64,000 nt of DNA from Primula veris (GCA_963682055.1 OY821741.1:7881501-7945500); one strand, 5' to 3'; positions 42,914-56,113 are shown, counted from the first letter of the stretch. Notes: a model not told the origin generated them from the sequence alone. Numbers and translations are program-made.

Positions 42914-44844
42914 GTAAGCAAGTAAAAGAAGAAAAAGCGAGGAATGTGTGCATTATCTTAGCCAATTATCACTACAGCCTTGTTTTGTTGTTTAATGAAA
43001 TGCTTACCTTCCAAAAAAAATAAAAAATAGGACTTTTTCCTGAAGAAAAGTAACCTCTTTAAATCCAGAGGTACAGTTACTTCAAGCAAATGAAAATTAA
43101 AATTTAATAATTTGATAAACCAGTTTGGCTGTGATTTTAAAAGTCGTCTTGTTTATAAAAGATGACAGTTTTTGTTTTTATTTTTAAATCTTGAGTTGAA
43201 TATATTTTCCAAGACAGATAAAAAATATATATTAAAATAGAAAATAATAAAAAGTTGAAAACGTAATTTGAGTCATAACCTAGGGTTAATGCATCAAGGA
43301 TTCACCCCTTTTCTTTTTTCCAAATAAAGATCTGCTAGCTTATATTTATTCATTAAAATTTCAATTCGAAAATGATTTTCGGTTAAATTAAAGCAAAGAT
43401 TTTACCATCCTTATTTGGTTTCAAATGGGAAAAAAAGAGAGCAATCCAACTAATCAATAAGAATTAAGAAAACATATAAATTTAAAAAGTCACTAAGTAA
43501 CAGAAAGAAGGAATAAAAAATCACAAGTCCTAACCTCAGAGAATGAATGAAGATGCGGCAACCCTAATTATAATAGTAAAATATAAGTTTTTTATATATA
43601 GTAAGTTATAAAAAAAATTAGGTTTCTGAAAAAAATAGAGGAGAAAGCATTGTTTATATAGGAGAAAAAGGATAAATATTAAAGGGTGATCATGACATCA
43701 CATTTTTTTTTTCATTCAGTCGCATGTCCAAGTTACTTGAATATTTTAATTTTAAGAAAACAAAGGTGGAATATTAATTACTCAAAGCCAAACAATATTA
43801 TATTAATTTTAATAAACAATTAATATGTATTCTTAGGTTATCAGAAACACAGAAATTTTCAAGACTTACATGTGAAATAATGAGAAGCGGAAAGCTTTAT
43901 GATTTTACCAAATATGGAAATGCTTTCGTTCTCGTACTCGAGTCAAAATGTAAGGGTCTTATTAATTTATATGAAAATAATTAGGGTTATTAAAAAATAG
44001 AGAAGAAAACATTGGTTATATAGTGGAAAAGGATAAAAGGATAAAGATTAAAGGGCGATGACATAGCATATTTTTTATTCAGTCACTTGAATTCTATTTT
44101 AATTTTAAAAACAAACATGGAATATATTTATTACTCAAAGACAAATAATTATATTAATTTTAATAAACAATTATATTAATTCTAATGAACAATTATACTT
44201 TTTTTCATGGAAGTTAATGAATAGTTATATTAATTTTAATAAACAATTAATATATATTCTTAGGTAATCACGGAAACGCATAAAATGTCAAAATTATTAA
44301 TTGTTGAAAGATTTATACCATGTTTCATATATAACACCTTTACTTTGAAAGAAATGTTATGACCAGCTATAAGTAAAACCAAATATACATTGTTTGCCTG
44401 TTATGCGTAGTCATTAACCCTAACATAAATTGATTTTAGTGTTTGTATATCAATAATTCTCCTCCCCCTCGTATATATATTCATCACATAAATATTACAG
44501 TATTAAATTGTCACATTTTTTTCCATCTCGGAGTGATAACTTATTAACAAACGACGTTCATTGCGTATGCTCCTTAAAAAGTGTAAAAACTTGGTCGGGA
44601 CCAAATCTAAAAGTGATCGCATAATACATAAATTGAAAACGGCTAATGCCATTCGTAAGATTAGTTTTTTTTTTTTATATTTAATAATGTAGCCAAACCC
44701 AGAACAATAACAGCAAATTTTAAAATCTTTACAAATCCTCTAAATAGCCGAACAATATTCTAAACTTTCCAAACAATAAACTTGGTGTCTCTCTATATAC
44801 TAGAAGAAGCTTGAAATAAATCAAAAAAAGCAAACAAAAAAAAG
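42914..44844. other. Duplicated AT-rich spacer (block D, unit 3)
   Basis: Sister of 1166-3084 and 12104-14029. No gene supported. Confidence 0.7.
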
Positions 44845-45101
44845 GATTAGCAAGGGCCGTAGCCAAAGCCATGCATGCCTTCTTTTCGATGACCCTATTA
44901 ATTTCAAGCGAGATGAGTACGTAAGAGACGCAATATCTCCTATCTCCCACCTCTTTAAGCCAGCTTCCACAAGCTTTTTGTCGGTTTTCTTGTTGGAACT
45001 TCCATAACTGTGTGTACACACCTTGTAAAGTATGAATCATACATGTTACGGTCGTGGGAAGGCAAATCTTTGATTTTAGAGAATTTTTTGTCAGCCTTAG
45101 C
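44845..45101 (-). pseudogene. SCAI-like N-terminal fragment, copy 3
   Basis: As 3085-3355, but 11 or so bases around the FYKMFK segment are missing (AAGTATGAATC follows TTGT directly). As a result, the ADKKFSKIK and YTQLWKFQQENRQK parts come into a different frame relation. Still interrupted before LVEAGLKRW. Confidence 0.65.
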
Positions 45102-45131
45102 AACAAGTGACCAATAGCTCTCACTTACTGG

Positions 45132-45227
<96 letters not shown>
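45132..45227. repeat. (ATT)32 microsatellite, unit 3
   Basis: Thirty-two ATT units; the same locus has 18 and 7 units in units 2 and 1. Confidence 0.95.
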
Positions 45228-45549
45228 TGCTTATTTTCTATGCTCAGATCAATTTAATCCACCGATTCATTCACTCTCAGACTATCTCCCCCCCTTCAAA
45301 CACCTGATGATGAGGCGGGGAGGGCCCTCTACCTTCACACGGAGTTAATTTCCAACTCCTAAATTAGATGAGTAAGACTGTACGTAGTAGTATTTTATCT
45401 TTATAGATTTTCAGATTGTGGATGAATCTATATATATATTAGTTGAAATAACTCAGGTACATATATATTTAATTAAGGTCTAGTTACGCATTATGAAATT
45501 TTAAACACATATTATGGGTTTCTCGTTCTAGTATGTATTTGTATCCTTC
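45228..45549. other. Duplicated spacer between (ATT)n and CACTA MITE, unit 3
   Basis: Sister of 14386-14710. Nothing coding seen. Confidence 0.6.
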
Positions 45550-45719
45550 CACTACAAAAAGAAAAATGTCAGTTTAATTACTATCAAATGTCATGTTGCT
45601 ATATTGATGGTAAAGCAAGTGTCGTTAAATTTTATAACAGTTTATAGACACTCGCTTTACCATCAGTCTAACCACATTGACCTCTTATATTAATTAAAAT
45701 GACTTTATTTTTTGTAGTG
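45550..45719. mobile_element. CACTA-type MITE, unit 3
   Basis: 170 bp, same ends and same TTC duplication (45547-45549, 45720-45722) as the unit 2 copy, so it was present before duplication. Confidence 0.85.
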
Positions 45720-47909
45720 TTCATGATGGAAACTCAAGTTTGACATGCATGATGGTGGTTTCTTAATCAGTGCCTTATATAGTAGTCCCTGATCTACGAA
45801 ATACGAAATAATTACAATTTTTTATAAACTAGCACACAGGCCCCGTCTCGATTCGCCGGTGTCGATTTGTCAATTTCTATTTTAAAATACTTCTTAGAAA
45901 TTTATTCGTCGGTTACCATGAAATGTTTCCGTATTTTCCATTTCAATGGCCATTCTAAATATGTGAAGTAGTGGTAATTAGTTTTATTGTAGGCATAGTT
46001 CCAACTTGTTAAAGATTGGAGTTTTCGTACGATACACGGGAAAACAATGAAAATAAAGTAACATAACCTTATATCCATAAACCAAACGAAAAATTCTTTA
46101 GGCTAAAGAAACAATGAAACTAAAGTAACTTATCTAAATAACCATAAAACAAACAATTATTTTTCCTTTTATGTATCATTTTTCTATAAATTATAAACTA
46201 ATATCATTTAAGAAAATAAATAATAAAGTTAAAACAAATAGAGTTAGTACTATGTTATTAGTAATATTATTCTTTAAAATACATCATTTTCCCCTAAAAT
46301 AATATCACATCATTTTTCTATAAATAATAAACAAAAATAGAGTTAGTACTAAGGGTCCGTTTGACAACAGATTTTTTTAGTGAATTTTTGGATTTTAGAT
46401 TCTAAAATTCTCTAGGTGTTTGACAAGTCAGGTTATTCAGCTTCTAAAAATCTGATTTTTAGGCTGAAAAATCTAAAAAATACTGATTTTTAGAATCCAT
46501 CTTTTGGAATCTCAAAACAGTTTTTTATAATCTGATTTTTGACAAAAAAAAATTGTTACCAAATATAGCCTAAGTTAACATTGTAAAATCATCTATATAT
46601 ATATGTGTGTGTGTGTATATATGGAAATAAATGAGAAATAGTACACCCTTAACTTTTCAATCAATGATATTAGACAAATTTCCTCGAGACAAATAAATGG
46701 AACAAAAATATAATCTTAATCCAGCCATAACTTCAAATTAATATAGTTCACCTTGAAAAATAAAAAACAACTCGCCGAATTTATTGTTATAGACCGATTA
46801 GAATTGTTAGACACGAGTGCTAGTACGGATAAGTTATATTTTGTAGAACTCAAAAGTCATAAATAAAATCAATAGTGAGAAAAAAGTGTCCAACACGTGG
46901 CGTAATTGTCGCCCGCAAGTCTGAATTAAGTTTGAACCTGGCTGGCTCAAATACCACGTTGGAAAAAAATATAAATTTTCATATCCGAAAGGATTATCCA
47001 TATATCCAAAAGAATTATGTTTGTGGGTGGTATAGAGAATAGTGAGCGGTCTTATAAACATGTGTTGTTTTCATAGTGTAGAACCGTGGATGCAATATGT
47101 ATCGGGAAGAATACTCGTGTTTTATGAAAATAATAAGTTATTGAATAGCGATGAGTTTTTTTATAAGTTGGAAATTGTTTAAACAAATTAAACAGTTACT
47201 TTAATCAATACTTACAGAGTAGAAAGAACTTCATACTATTCGATCCCCAGAATGAGACATTGTGTCCTTCTATCGGTTAAGGAAGCATAGCTAAGATCAT
47301 TGATATATCCCGAATAGTATTTCTCTTTTGGAATGCCGATAACGCATCATATTTGGAAAAAGGTGGGAACTTTGCAAAGCTACGGGAGTACCTATGCAGA
47401 TCACAAATGATGATTTAGTTACATGACAAAGCTTATATCAATAAAGATTAAGAAATGATCAAAATAAAATAAATTACCAATTTTTAATGCGGTAGTTGAC
47501 CTTGGACAGGCGATTTACCCTTGGACAGGCGATTCAATATACACTAATAAACATTGTAAAATCATAAATTGACCTTCAAACCCCAGAAGCCAACCCCATC
47601 CCTTGGACGGCTACTCCTAGCTAGTAATAAAAATAACCCACCAGGTCATGAATGAAAACACCACAACACTCGGGGGAAACTTTTAGTTATGTTCTCAACA
47701 TGAAGTGTAAACGATAAGAGCATTCACCGAATGAAAAACACCAAGCCTCAAAATTAATTATCAATCATAGAGTAAAAACGACATATTAAAACTTCAAATT
47801 ATCAGGAACAAACGATTTTAACTTAGAACAAACAAAAAAACAAGTGGTTGTTCGGAATGCCCTCAGGACTCTTTCAAGTTTAGCAAAAACTAATACCAAA
47901 TAAAATAGA
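45720..47909. other. Duplicated spacer (block H, unit 3)
   Basis: Sister of 14881-16979. The stretch 46813-47382 is identical by eye to 15894-16463. It includes a 75-residue minus-strand frame (46834-47061) of unknown nature, a TA/GT run at about 46592-46623 and a small tandem repeat of TTGGACAGGCGATT near 47503-47533. Confidence 0.6.
46353..46570. mobile_element. Tourist-like MITE (complete), unit 3
   Basis: 218 bp between TAA and TAA. The left end GGGTCCGTTTGACAACA and the reverse-complemented right end GGCTATATTTGGTAACA are imperfect inverted repeats. TAA target duplication suggests PIF/Harbinger. The interior is rich in self-complementary AAAATCTGATTTTT words. Confidence 0.55.
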
Positions 47910-48791
47910 GCGTTAATTATGCTTTGTTGACCTGTATTTTGGTAATTTTAGGATTGGTGACCTAACTTTTTACAATTCCGTTTTAGTGACCTAAGTTTAT
48001 ACTTTGACTTGCTTTACTGACCCGTCATTACATTTTTTGGATGGAAACCGTTTTAAAGTTTCAATTTAGTCCGTAAAGTTTAAAAATTTACGATAAATGC
48101 TTAAAATTTACAAAAATTACACACATATAAATTATATCTGCATATGTAAATTGAAAAAAAAAAAAACAATTTTTGTTAATGCAAATTTAAAAATGATATA
48201 AAACTGTCAAATAACATACTACAAATTAATTAATATAAGCTAAATCCTTTTTTTTTTCATATTATGTAAGTTAAATATTAATCTTTTTAAAGACTAATAA
48301 ATTTTTTGAATAACGAGTTTTATGCTAAAATAAAATAAGAGTCTAATTTGATTATAACCCTTACATTGAAATTGAGTTGTTAGTAAATATATTTTCAATT
48401 CAATGGCTTTATAAATATATATTTACATCATCCCAACTAATATAGTTCATATGTTGTTCTATACTTTTATTTATTTTATTTGCTAATTGTGTAACTCATT
48501 TAAACACATGTTTTATATAAGTGTGTAATTTAAGTAAGCTTATATAAGTATTTAATTTAAGTGAGCTTATATAAGTGTGTAATATTTACAATTTTTAAGC
48601 GTTTATCGTTAAGTTTTAAACTATACGGGCTAAATTGAAACTTTAAAACGGTTTTCACCTAAAAAAATATAACGACGGGTCACTAAAACAAGTCAAAGTA
48701 TAAATTTAGGTCACTAAAACAGAATTGTAAATAGTTAGGTCATCAATACTAAAATTGACCAAAACACAGGTTATCAAAACATAATTAACCC
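47910..48791. mobile_element. Mutator-like MITE, unit 3
   Basis: 882 bp, same 9-bp duplication TAAAATAGA (47901-47909, 48792-48800) and same long inverted ends as 16980-17858. Confidence 0.85.
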
Positions 48792-48891
48792 TAAAATAGA
48801 AGAAGTTACAAACAACTGGCTTTTAACCATCCATGTCCACCAAGCCTATAAATTACTACCATGGAAACTTTTGATAAACATAGTCACACTT

Positions 48892-50300
48892 TTAATACTT
48901 TGGCTTCTTCTGCTTGGTAGTTCTGGCAACATTCTCCTCCGGGATCCCATTCTCCTCCAGGATCCCAGATACGATGCTTTCTTTCACCTGTACAAAGTCA
49001 CACACAACAACTAAAAATTCGTAAACATCACCAAGCCATATAAGCGGAAAAGCAACTGTTAATTCAAAATACGTACTTCAAATAACTAGCCTTGTTTGAC
49101 TAAAGCTTTTAAGCTCAACTTTCTTAGTTTTTTTTTCCATAAACACTAGGTTGCATTAGGTTGATTCAAGCAGATCGTTTTTTTTTCTGACTGAAAAGCT
49201 GTAGGCAAGACAGACGTAGCTTTTTCCGTTAATTCAGAATACACTTTGCAACTAATAATATGCTTTGTTTGGTAGTTGCAACTTTTAAGATTTTTATTTT
49301 TGGTATTTTACACAAAGACTAGGCTTCATTCAATTAATCAACATAAAGCAGAGGGGATTAGTGTGTTACTGTTCTGCCAGACATAAGCGTTAAGCAAAGA
49401 TGGACTTAGCTTTTCCCAGAACCTCATTAAATCAATCCAGCTTAAACCCAGCATAAAATACAAATTACTTATCTTTTTTTAATTTGGAAACACACCTTTG
49501 GATCAGTACAGCTAGGGCACATGTGAAGTGGGTCATTGACGATTCATCGATAACCTACAAATCACAAGCATAATAAGAAGGTAAAAACACACTATTAGCC
49601 AACAAATTTAACAAAACAATAGGTCTTAGGAGCAAGAGTAAATTTTTCATGTACTTGTAAACACAGATAGGTAAAGACATTTTTGAATTTACCAAGCGCA
49701 TCTATTAATGCTTATGTGCTACTCAACACATCTTTTGAACTTGAAACATGGAACCGGGGATCCGAATGTAGATCGTGACTACCAATATAAGGCACCGATT
49801 ATGGAACCACCAACTTTCCAGCAATCATGTCAAACTTGAGGTTACATCATGAAGGATTCAAACACATTACTATAATGAGAAACCCATAATATGTGTTCAA
49901 AATTGCGTTATGATTATAGTGTTTTTCATGAATCACAATGCATAACGAGAGCTTAATAACCTATTTACCTGACCTTAATTTAACTAATAGAATCTATAAA
50001 GATAAGATACTACAGTCTTTCTTATCTCGATTAATAGAAGGTTCATCAAAAAAAGGCAGACGTAAGTGGGCGGTGCATTGGCAGATTAACAGATTCTACA
50101 AGGCAGGTCCAACAAACTAGTTTTTAATAAGCTCGAGTATGGTTTAAACTTTTAATATGTTTTATGAGTTTTGTTTTCCGGAATAAGCTTTTGGAGTAAG
50201 AAAACCCAGCTTATAAGTAATTGCGCAACATACCTTCATTCCAACGAACGGGTCTACAAACTGCTTCTTCTTCTGTTTTGATGACGATGTCATCTCACTT
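48892..50300 (-). pseudogene. Exon remnants of a basic nuclear-type protein, unit 3
   Basis: Sister of 17959-19345. Terminal exon 48892-48987 is 96 bp, 18 bp longer than in unit 2 through an in-frame duplication of ATTCTCCTCC(G/A)GGATCCC. A middle piece at about 49500-49555 is fuller than in unit 2 (it keeps the GTACAGCTAGGGC part). An EMTSSSKQKKKQFV piece lies at about 50234-50300. Exons are still not in the order seen at 50930-51866. Confidence 0.4.
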
Positions 50301-50371
50301 AAGCAATTGGACAGAGAATTATGAAGTAATTATAACTGCAATTAAATCATTTAAAAAAAAAGCAAGTTAAA

Positions 50372-50383
<12 letters not shown>

Positions 50384-50400
<17 letters not shown>
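50384..50400. repeat. TA microsatellite
   Basis: ATATAT run at about 50376-50402, corresponding to the shorter TA/CA run at 19420 in unit 2. Confidence 0.7.
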
Positions 50401-50406
<6 letters not shown>

Positions 50407-50518
50407 GGTTACCTGACAAAATCCCTGGCGTACATAGTACTTCCTTGATGATGATGATGATGTCATCTCTCTCTCTCTCTTTCTCTTCGCCGCCGATCTC
50501 TCTCTATGAAAAAAAAGG

Positions 50519-50566
50519 TTTGTTGCCACTTCACCTGAGCCCTAGCAGTACTAAGCCAAAGGTTTG
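50519..50566 (+). repeat. Inverted scrap of the 51807-51866 exon
   Basis: Plus-strand CCACTTCACCTGAGCCCTAG and then GTACTAAGCCAAAGGTTTG repeat, in opposite orientation, the exon and donor at 51801-51850. It shows a local inverted duplication. Confidence 0.6.
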
Positions 50567-50929
50567 TTGCCATATTAAAAAAAGATACGTAATTCGTATT
50601 TTATTCCTTGTTTAAGCTGGATTGATTTTATGAGGTTCTAAGGAAAATGTCATTTTTTCCTTCATCTTAAGCTAACACTAATTGAATTAAGACCCATAAC
50701 TCAATTTAAATCTTGCCCAATTAAAGGTCCGTGATAAAGAGGGTGTGAAATATCCATCGAAAATATGTTAACAAACTAAGATGATGGAGTCTGAAAACTT
50801 AAACGGAAAATTAGACGGAGTTTGAAAACTTAGATGATTACGTAAGTAAATGTGTTTAATCATGATTACACGAGACTAGCCATTAGTCAATAAATTTATA
50901 CCTTTTTTCTCTTCCTCTTCCTCTTCCTC

Positions 50930-51866
50930 TTACTCTTCCTCTTCCCTCTTCTCCTCGGCATTTATCATCTTCAGACGCTTCATCTGAATTAACAAATAGA
51001 AAAGGGAAAAAAAACTCATGAAGTTAATGAACTCAAAATACCTTCTCTTCCCTCTTCCTCTTCCTTTCTAGAGACAAGAAACATACCTTTATTCCAACGG
51101 AGGGGTCTACAAACTGCTTCTTCTTCTGTTTTGATGACGATGTCATCTCACTCTTCGGCTTGGTAGTTCTGGTAGAACGACCATCCTTCGTTATTCCATG
51201 AATGAGTCCAATCACCTGTACAAAGTCACACGTATCAACTAAAAATTCGTAAACATAACCAAGCATATTATAAGTGGCCAAGCAACTGTTGATTCAAATA
51301 CGTAATAATATGCTTTTATTCGTTAATTCAGAATACACACACTTCGTAAACGTCGTTAAGCCATATAAGCGGGCAAGCAACTGTTCATTCAAAATACATA
51401 ATACTAATAACCGGCCTTGTTTGGCTAAATCTTTTAACCTCAACTTTCTTAGTTTTTTTTCCATAAACACTAGGTTGCATTAGGTTAATTCAAGCAGAGC
51501 GAATTTTTGTTTTTTCTTCCGACTGAAAAACTTTAGGCAAGACAGACATAGCTTTATCCATTAATTCAGAATATGCTTTGTTTGGTAGTCGCAACTTTTA
51601 AGCTTTTTTTATTGGAATTTTGCACAAAGGCTAGGCTACATTCAATTAATCAATATAAAGCAAGAGGGACTGTGTGTTATTATTCTGCCTGAAATAAGCA
51701 TTAAGCAAAGATGAAACTAGCTTTACTTAGAACCTCATAAAATCAATCCAGCTTAAACAAAGAATAAAATGCGAATTACATATCTTTTTTTAATATGGAA
51801 ACAAACCTTTGGCTTAGTACAGCTAGGGCTCAGGTGAAGTGGCTTCAATGACGATTGATCAATGCC
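50930..51866 (-). CDS. Three-exon 3' end of a basic protein gene (unknown)
   Basis: Three minus-strand exons, each with AG acceptor and GT donor and each a whole number of codons: 51807-51866 (20 codons, GIDQSSLKPLHLSPSCTKPK), 51087-51215 (43 codons, VIGLIHGITKDGRSTRTTKP..., SSSKQKKKQFVDPSVGIK) and 50930-50983 (17 codons plus TAA, MKRLKMINAEEKREEEE). All are open and phase 0, so this is the best preserved version of the remnants at 17959-19345 and 48892-50300. The composition, Lys/Arg-rich then Glu-rich, suggests a nuclear protein. I see no upstream exons I can trust, so it may be a tail fragment. Confidence 0.4.
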
Positions 51867-52599
51867 CTACAAATCACAAGTAGAAAAAGTATAAAAAAAA
51901 AACACTATTAGCAAGCAAATTTAACAAAAAGCAAAGATAAATATCTTTTAATACTATTCTAACTCATGGTATTCTCACATTATAACATTCACCGATCTGA
52001 AGCAAGAGTAAATTTTCCATGTACTTGTAACCACAGATAAGTAAAGGCATTTTTTTAATTTACCAAGCGCATCTATTTTAATGCTTATGTGGTGCTCAAC
52101 ACATCTATTTTAATTTACCAAGCGCATCTATTTTAAGGCATTATTTCACGTGTTGAAGGGTCTACAAGTTCCATTGATCTTCCTTGGCGCCAACTATTCC
52201 ATGTCTAAATAAAATCCAACAAGTATGAAAAAGTTCAGATATTAGTGGTGAATTTGGCTGATATATATATCATACTATTCATATAAAATAACCCAAGAAA
52301 GCTTGATATTTTCCAATTTTATCCATTTTTTTTTAAAATATCATTATTCTAATATACTAATTACTCAAAAACTTAAAGCAATTTAAATAAATAAATAAAT
52401 ATTATTATTTTCCACACAGATCAATTTATCTCCCAAATAAATCATCATATATGTATTTTTATATTATTATAGCAATAAAACATTATATTTTTACGATATT
52501 CATTCTATTATTTTTGTAAACTTTTTCAAAATGTTAAATTTATTTGTGCCGGATCATATTTATGCAACTACGTGTCACACACGCAACGTGTGTGCTACG
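51867..52599. other. Spacer with short local repeats
   Basis: The phrase ACCAAGCGCATCTATTTTAA occurs twice (about 52062 and 52116). Otherwise AT-rich, with no gene supported. Confidence 0.5.
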
Positions 52600-52733
<134 letters not shown>

Positions 52734-53116
52734 ATTCACCATTATGAGCTTAAGAAATAACAATTGGCCAAGTGTTTTGAAAAATAAATATGATGCTTCC
52801 ACTGAGTGCCTGGACTGCCTTGGCAACTTCAACTGAATGCTCTAGTGAATTAGCCCAAGCTCATCACATGGTACCGGCCTTACACACTCGTTATAGGTGT
52901 TCCAAATCAAAAGTGTCCTGACTCACTTTACTCGACCGTCGAGTTACTTGGATCATTAAGAGCCTCAAGCTCACCCTTACAATGGTACAGGTCTATCACT
53001 CTGTCATCGCGAAAATGGGCTGGGAACTCCAGGTTCCCGAGTGCTTTGTTCGGTTGCCCCCACAGTTTAGTTTCCCTTTGAACCTATCAGGAAAGATTCC
53101 GTTTAGGTTGGGTTGC

Positions 53117-56113
53117 CTATGGGGGGGCCACCAATTTAATGGACTTTAATCCCATTCCGTTCGATGACGTCTCAACTCCCACTTAAGTCAAGCCTTTAGT
53201 TAATGGATCCGCTATGTTTTCCTTTGATCTCACAAAATCTAAGGATACCACACCGTTGGATAACAATTACCTTACGGATTTATGTCTCCGACGTATATGT
53301 CGAGCCTTTCCATTATACATATGATCCTGAGCCCGCGCAATAGCTGATTGACTATCACAATGCATGCTTATTGCGGGAACAGGTTTTGGCCACATTGGAA
53401 TTCCTTCCAATAGACTTCTCAGCCAGTCTGCCTCTTCGGTTGCTAAGTCTAACGCTATGAATTCTGATTCCATAGTAGACCTTGCAATACACGTTTGTTT
53501 GGAGGATCTCCAAGACACAGCAGCTCCTCCCATTATAAACATATATCCACTCGTGGATCTTGTGCTATTGGAGTCTGATATCCATGGTATCTGAATACCC
53601 TTCTAGTACCGCTGGATATCTGGTATAGTGCAGCCCGTAATCGGCTGAAAACCTCATATACCTGAGAAGTTTCATTATAGCCTTCCAGTGTTCCTCATTC
53701 GGATTGCTGGTGTACCTGCTCAGTCTACTCACTGAGTTTGCTATGTCTGGTCTAGTGCAATTCATTATATACATGAGACTGCCTATGACTCGAGAGAACT
53801 CCAATTGATTCACACTTTTACCGAAATTCTTTTTCAGGTTACAGTTGAACTCAATTGGGGTTCTAGACATAGCCTTACTTCCCTTGTTAAACTTGTCTAA
53901 TACTTGTTTAACATAGTGACCTTGGGACAAGGCATATCCTTCTGATGTTTTGGTAATCTTCATATCAAGTATTACATCAGCTATACCCAGATCCTTCATA
54001 TCGAAGTGTTATGACAACATTTTCTTTGTGGAGCTGATTCTATCATTACTCCCAATTATGATCATGTCATCCACATAGAGACAGACTACGACACAGTCTC
54101 TTCCACTTCCTTTAGAGTAGACACATTTATCACACTCATTAATGTGAAAACCGTTTGATAGCATAATTCTATCAAACTTCTTGTGCCATTGCTTTGGCGC
54201 TTGTTTGAGTCCATATAGAGACTTTACAAGTTTGCACACTTGGTGCTCTTTACCAGGAACTACAAACCCTTCCGGTTGTTCCATGTAAATTTCTTCTTCC
54301 AGTTCTCCATTCAGAAACGCCGTCTTTACATCCATTTGATGTATTTTCATATCAAACAAAGCTGCGAAAGCAATGACGATTCGGATTGACGTTTTCCTGG
54401 AGACAGGAGCATACGTGTCAAAATAATTGACACCTTCCGTTTGCCTGAAGCCTTTTACTACAAGTCTCGCCTTGTATTTCTCAATCGTGCCGTCAACCCT
54501 TAACTTCCTCTTGAAGATCCACTTGTGACCTAGGGGCTTACATCATTTCGGAAGATCCACTAGTTCTCAAGTGTGGTTTTGCATGATTGATTCAATCTCA
54601 TTTTGAATAGCTTCTTCCCAATATTGGGAATCCGGTGTTGACATAGCTTGTTTATATGTCACCGGTTCGCCTTCAACCATGAATGTTAGGAAATCAGGTC
54701 CAAAGGAAGTTTCCTTCCTTGCCCTTTTGCTGCGTCGAGGCTCTTCCTCTTCCTCTTCCTCTGTCGGTTCACTTGCCCCCAGATTTCCTTCACTGTTCAA
54801 CTCTTGAGTTGGTACAGATGTAGGTAATTTACGGGGAAAGATATCCTCAAAGAAAGAGGCCTCGTGGCTTTCCATATACATATCTATGTGCACATCGGGA
54901 TTGTCCGACTTGTGTACGAGAAACCGATATGCACTACTATTATGTGCATATCCGATGAACACACAGTCCACCGTTTTAGGACCAATTCTCATCCTCTTAG
55001 GAGTGGGAACTAGGACCTTCGCGAGACAACCCCAAACCCGCAGGTTCTTATAACTGGGTTGATGACCCTTCCATAATTCATATGGAGTCTTTTCTCTCTT
55101 CTTATGTGGTAACTTGTTTAAAACATAGTTTGCGGAAAGTATCGCTTCCCCCCACATGTTCTGGGGTAACCCAGAACTGATTAGCATAGCATTCATCATT
55201 TCTTTTAGCGTTCTATTTTTACGCTCATCAACCCCATTTTGCTCGGGAGTGTATGGGGCTGGGATTTGATGTATAATGCCACTTTCAGCGCATATCTGCT
55301 CTTTTCTCAACTGCTTCGTCTTTACTTCTCATCAAGTAAACATAGCAGTATCTAGTACAATCATCTATAAAGGTGATAAAATACGTTTTCCCGCCTCGCG
55401 TATGTATAAACTTTAAGTCGCATACATCCGTGTGTATTAGACCGAGAGGTTCACTTTCTCGTTCAACATGTTGAAACGATGATTTCGTTAATTTTGCCTC
55501 TACACAAATCTCACATTTGTGTTGCTTATCAAAAACGAAATTTGGTATTAGTTTTAGTGATATTAATTTCTTTAAGGAATTATAATTCACGTGACCTAAT
55601 CTACCATGCCACAAATGAAATGACTCAAATAAATACTCAAAATTAGAATTTTTATTGGCCTCTTGGACAACAGTCATTACAGCACTAGTGCTAGCCTCAG
55701 CTTTAGCACCTTTATTGGAAGCAGGTGTCCCTACGTTTAACTTAAACATGTCGTTGGTCATATAGCCACGGCCTACATAGACACCATTTTTTGGTGATTA
55801 CAATTTTATCGGATTCTAAAACTAGCTTGAACCCGTTCTTCACCATCACTGATCCGGATACCAGATTCTTACGGATATCCAGAACATGGAGCACATTGGT
55901 CAACCTCAGCTCTTTTCCCGAGGTCATCTTCATCACCACCATTCCTTTTCCTTCCACCTTGGAAGTAGCAGAATTTCCCATGAAGCAGATTTCTCCCTCC
56001 ACTGCCTCGTAGGTCTTAAACATCCACCTTGTTGAGCAGATGTGGCTCGTGGCACCGGTATCCAGCCACCACTCTTTGGGGTTGCTCCCCACGAGATTCA
56101 CCTCAGCGACCAC
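53117..56113 (-). pseudogene. Copia 3 pol, broken
   Basis: Protease ([12 protein letters not shown]) at 56113-55742; a frameshift in an A6 run (55787-55792); integrase zinc region (HGRLGHV..., CEICVEAK) and IHTDVCD; then a deletion near 55290-55310 that removes the segment with the middle catalytic Asp; QNGVDERKNRT; in-frame stops at about 54567 and 54545; reverse transcriptase (MDVKTAFLNGELEEE, YVDDMIIIGSND) with a stop at 54009; RNase H ([20 protein letters not shown]) frameshifted near 53550 and stopped at 53267; end of pol around KENIADPLTKG. Not functional. Confidence 0.88.

Noticed and set aside
45107..45307. Open frame made mostly of Tyr
   Set aside because: It is the translation of the (ATT)32 microsatellite.
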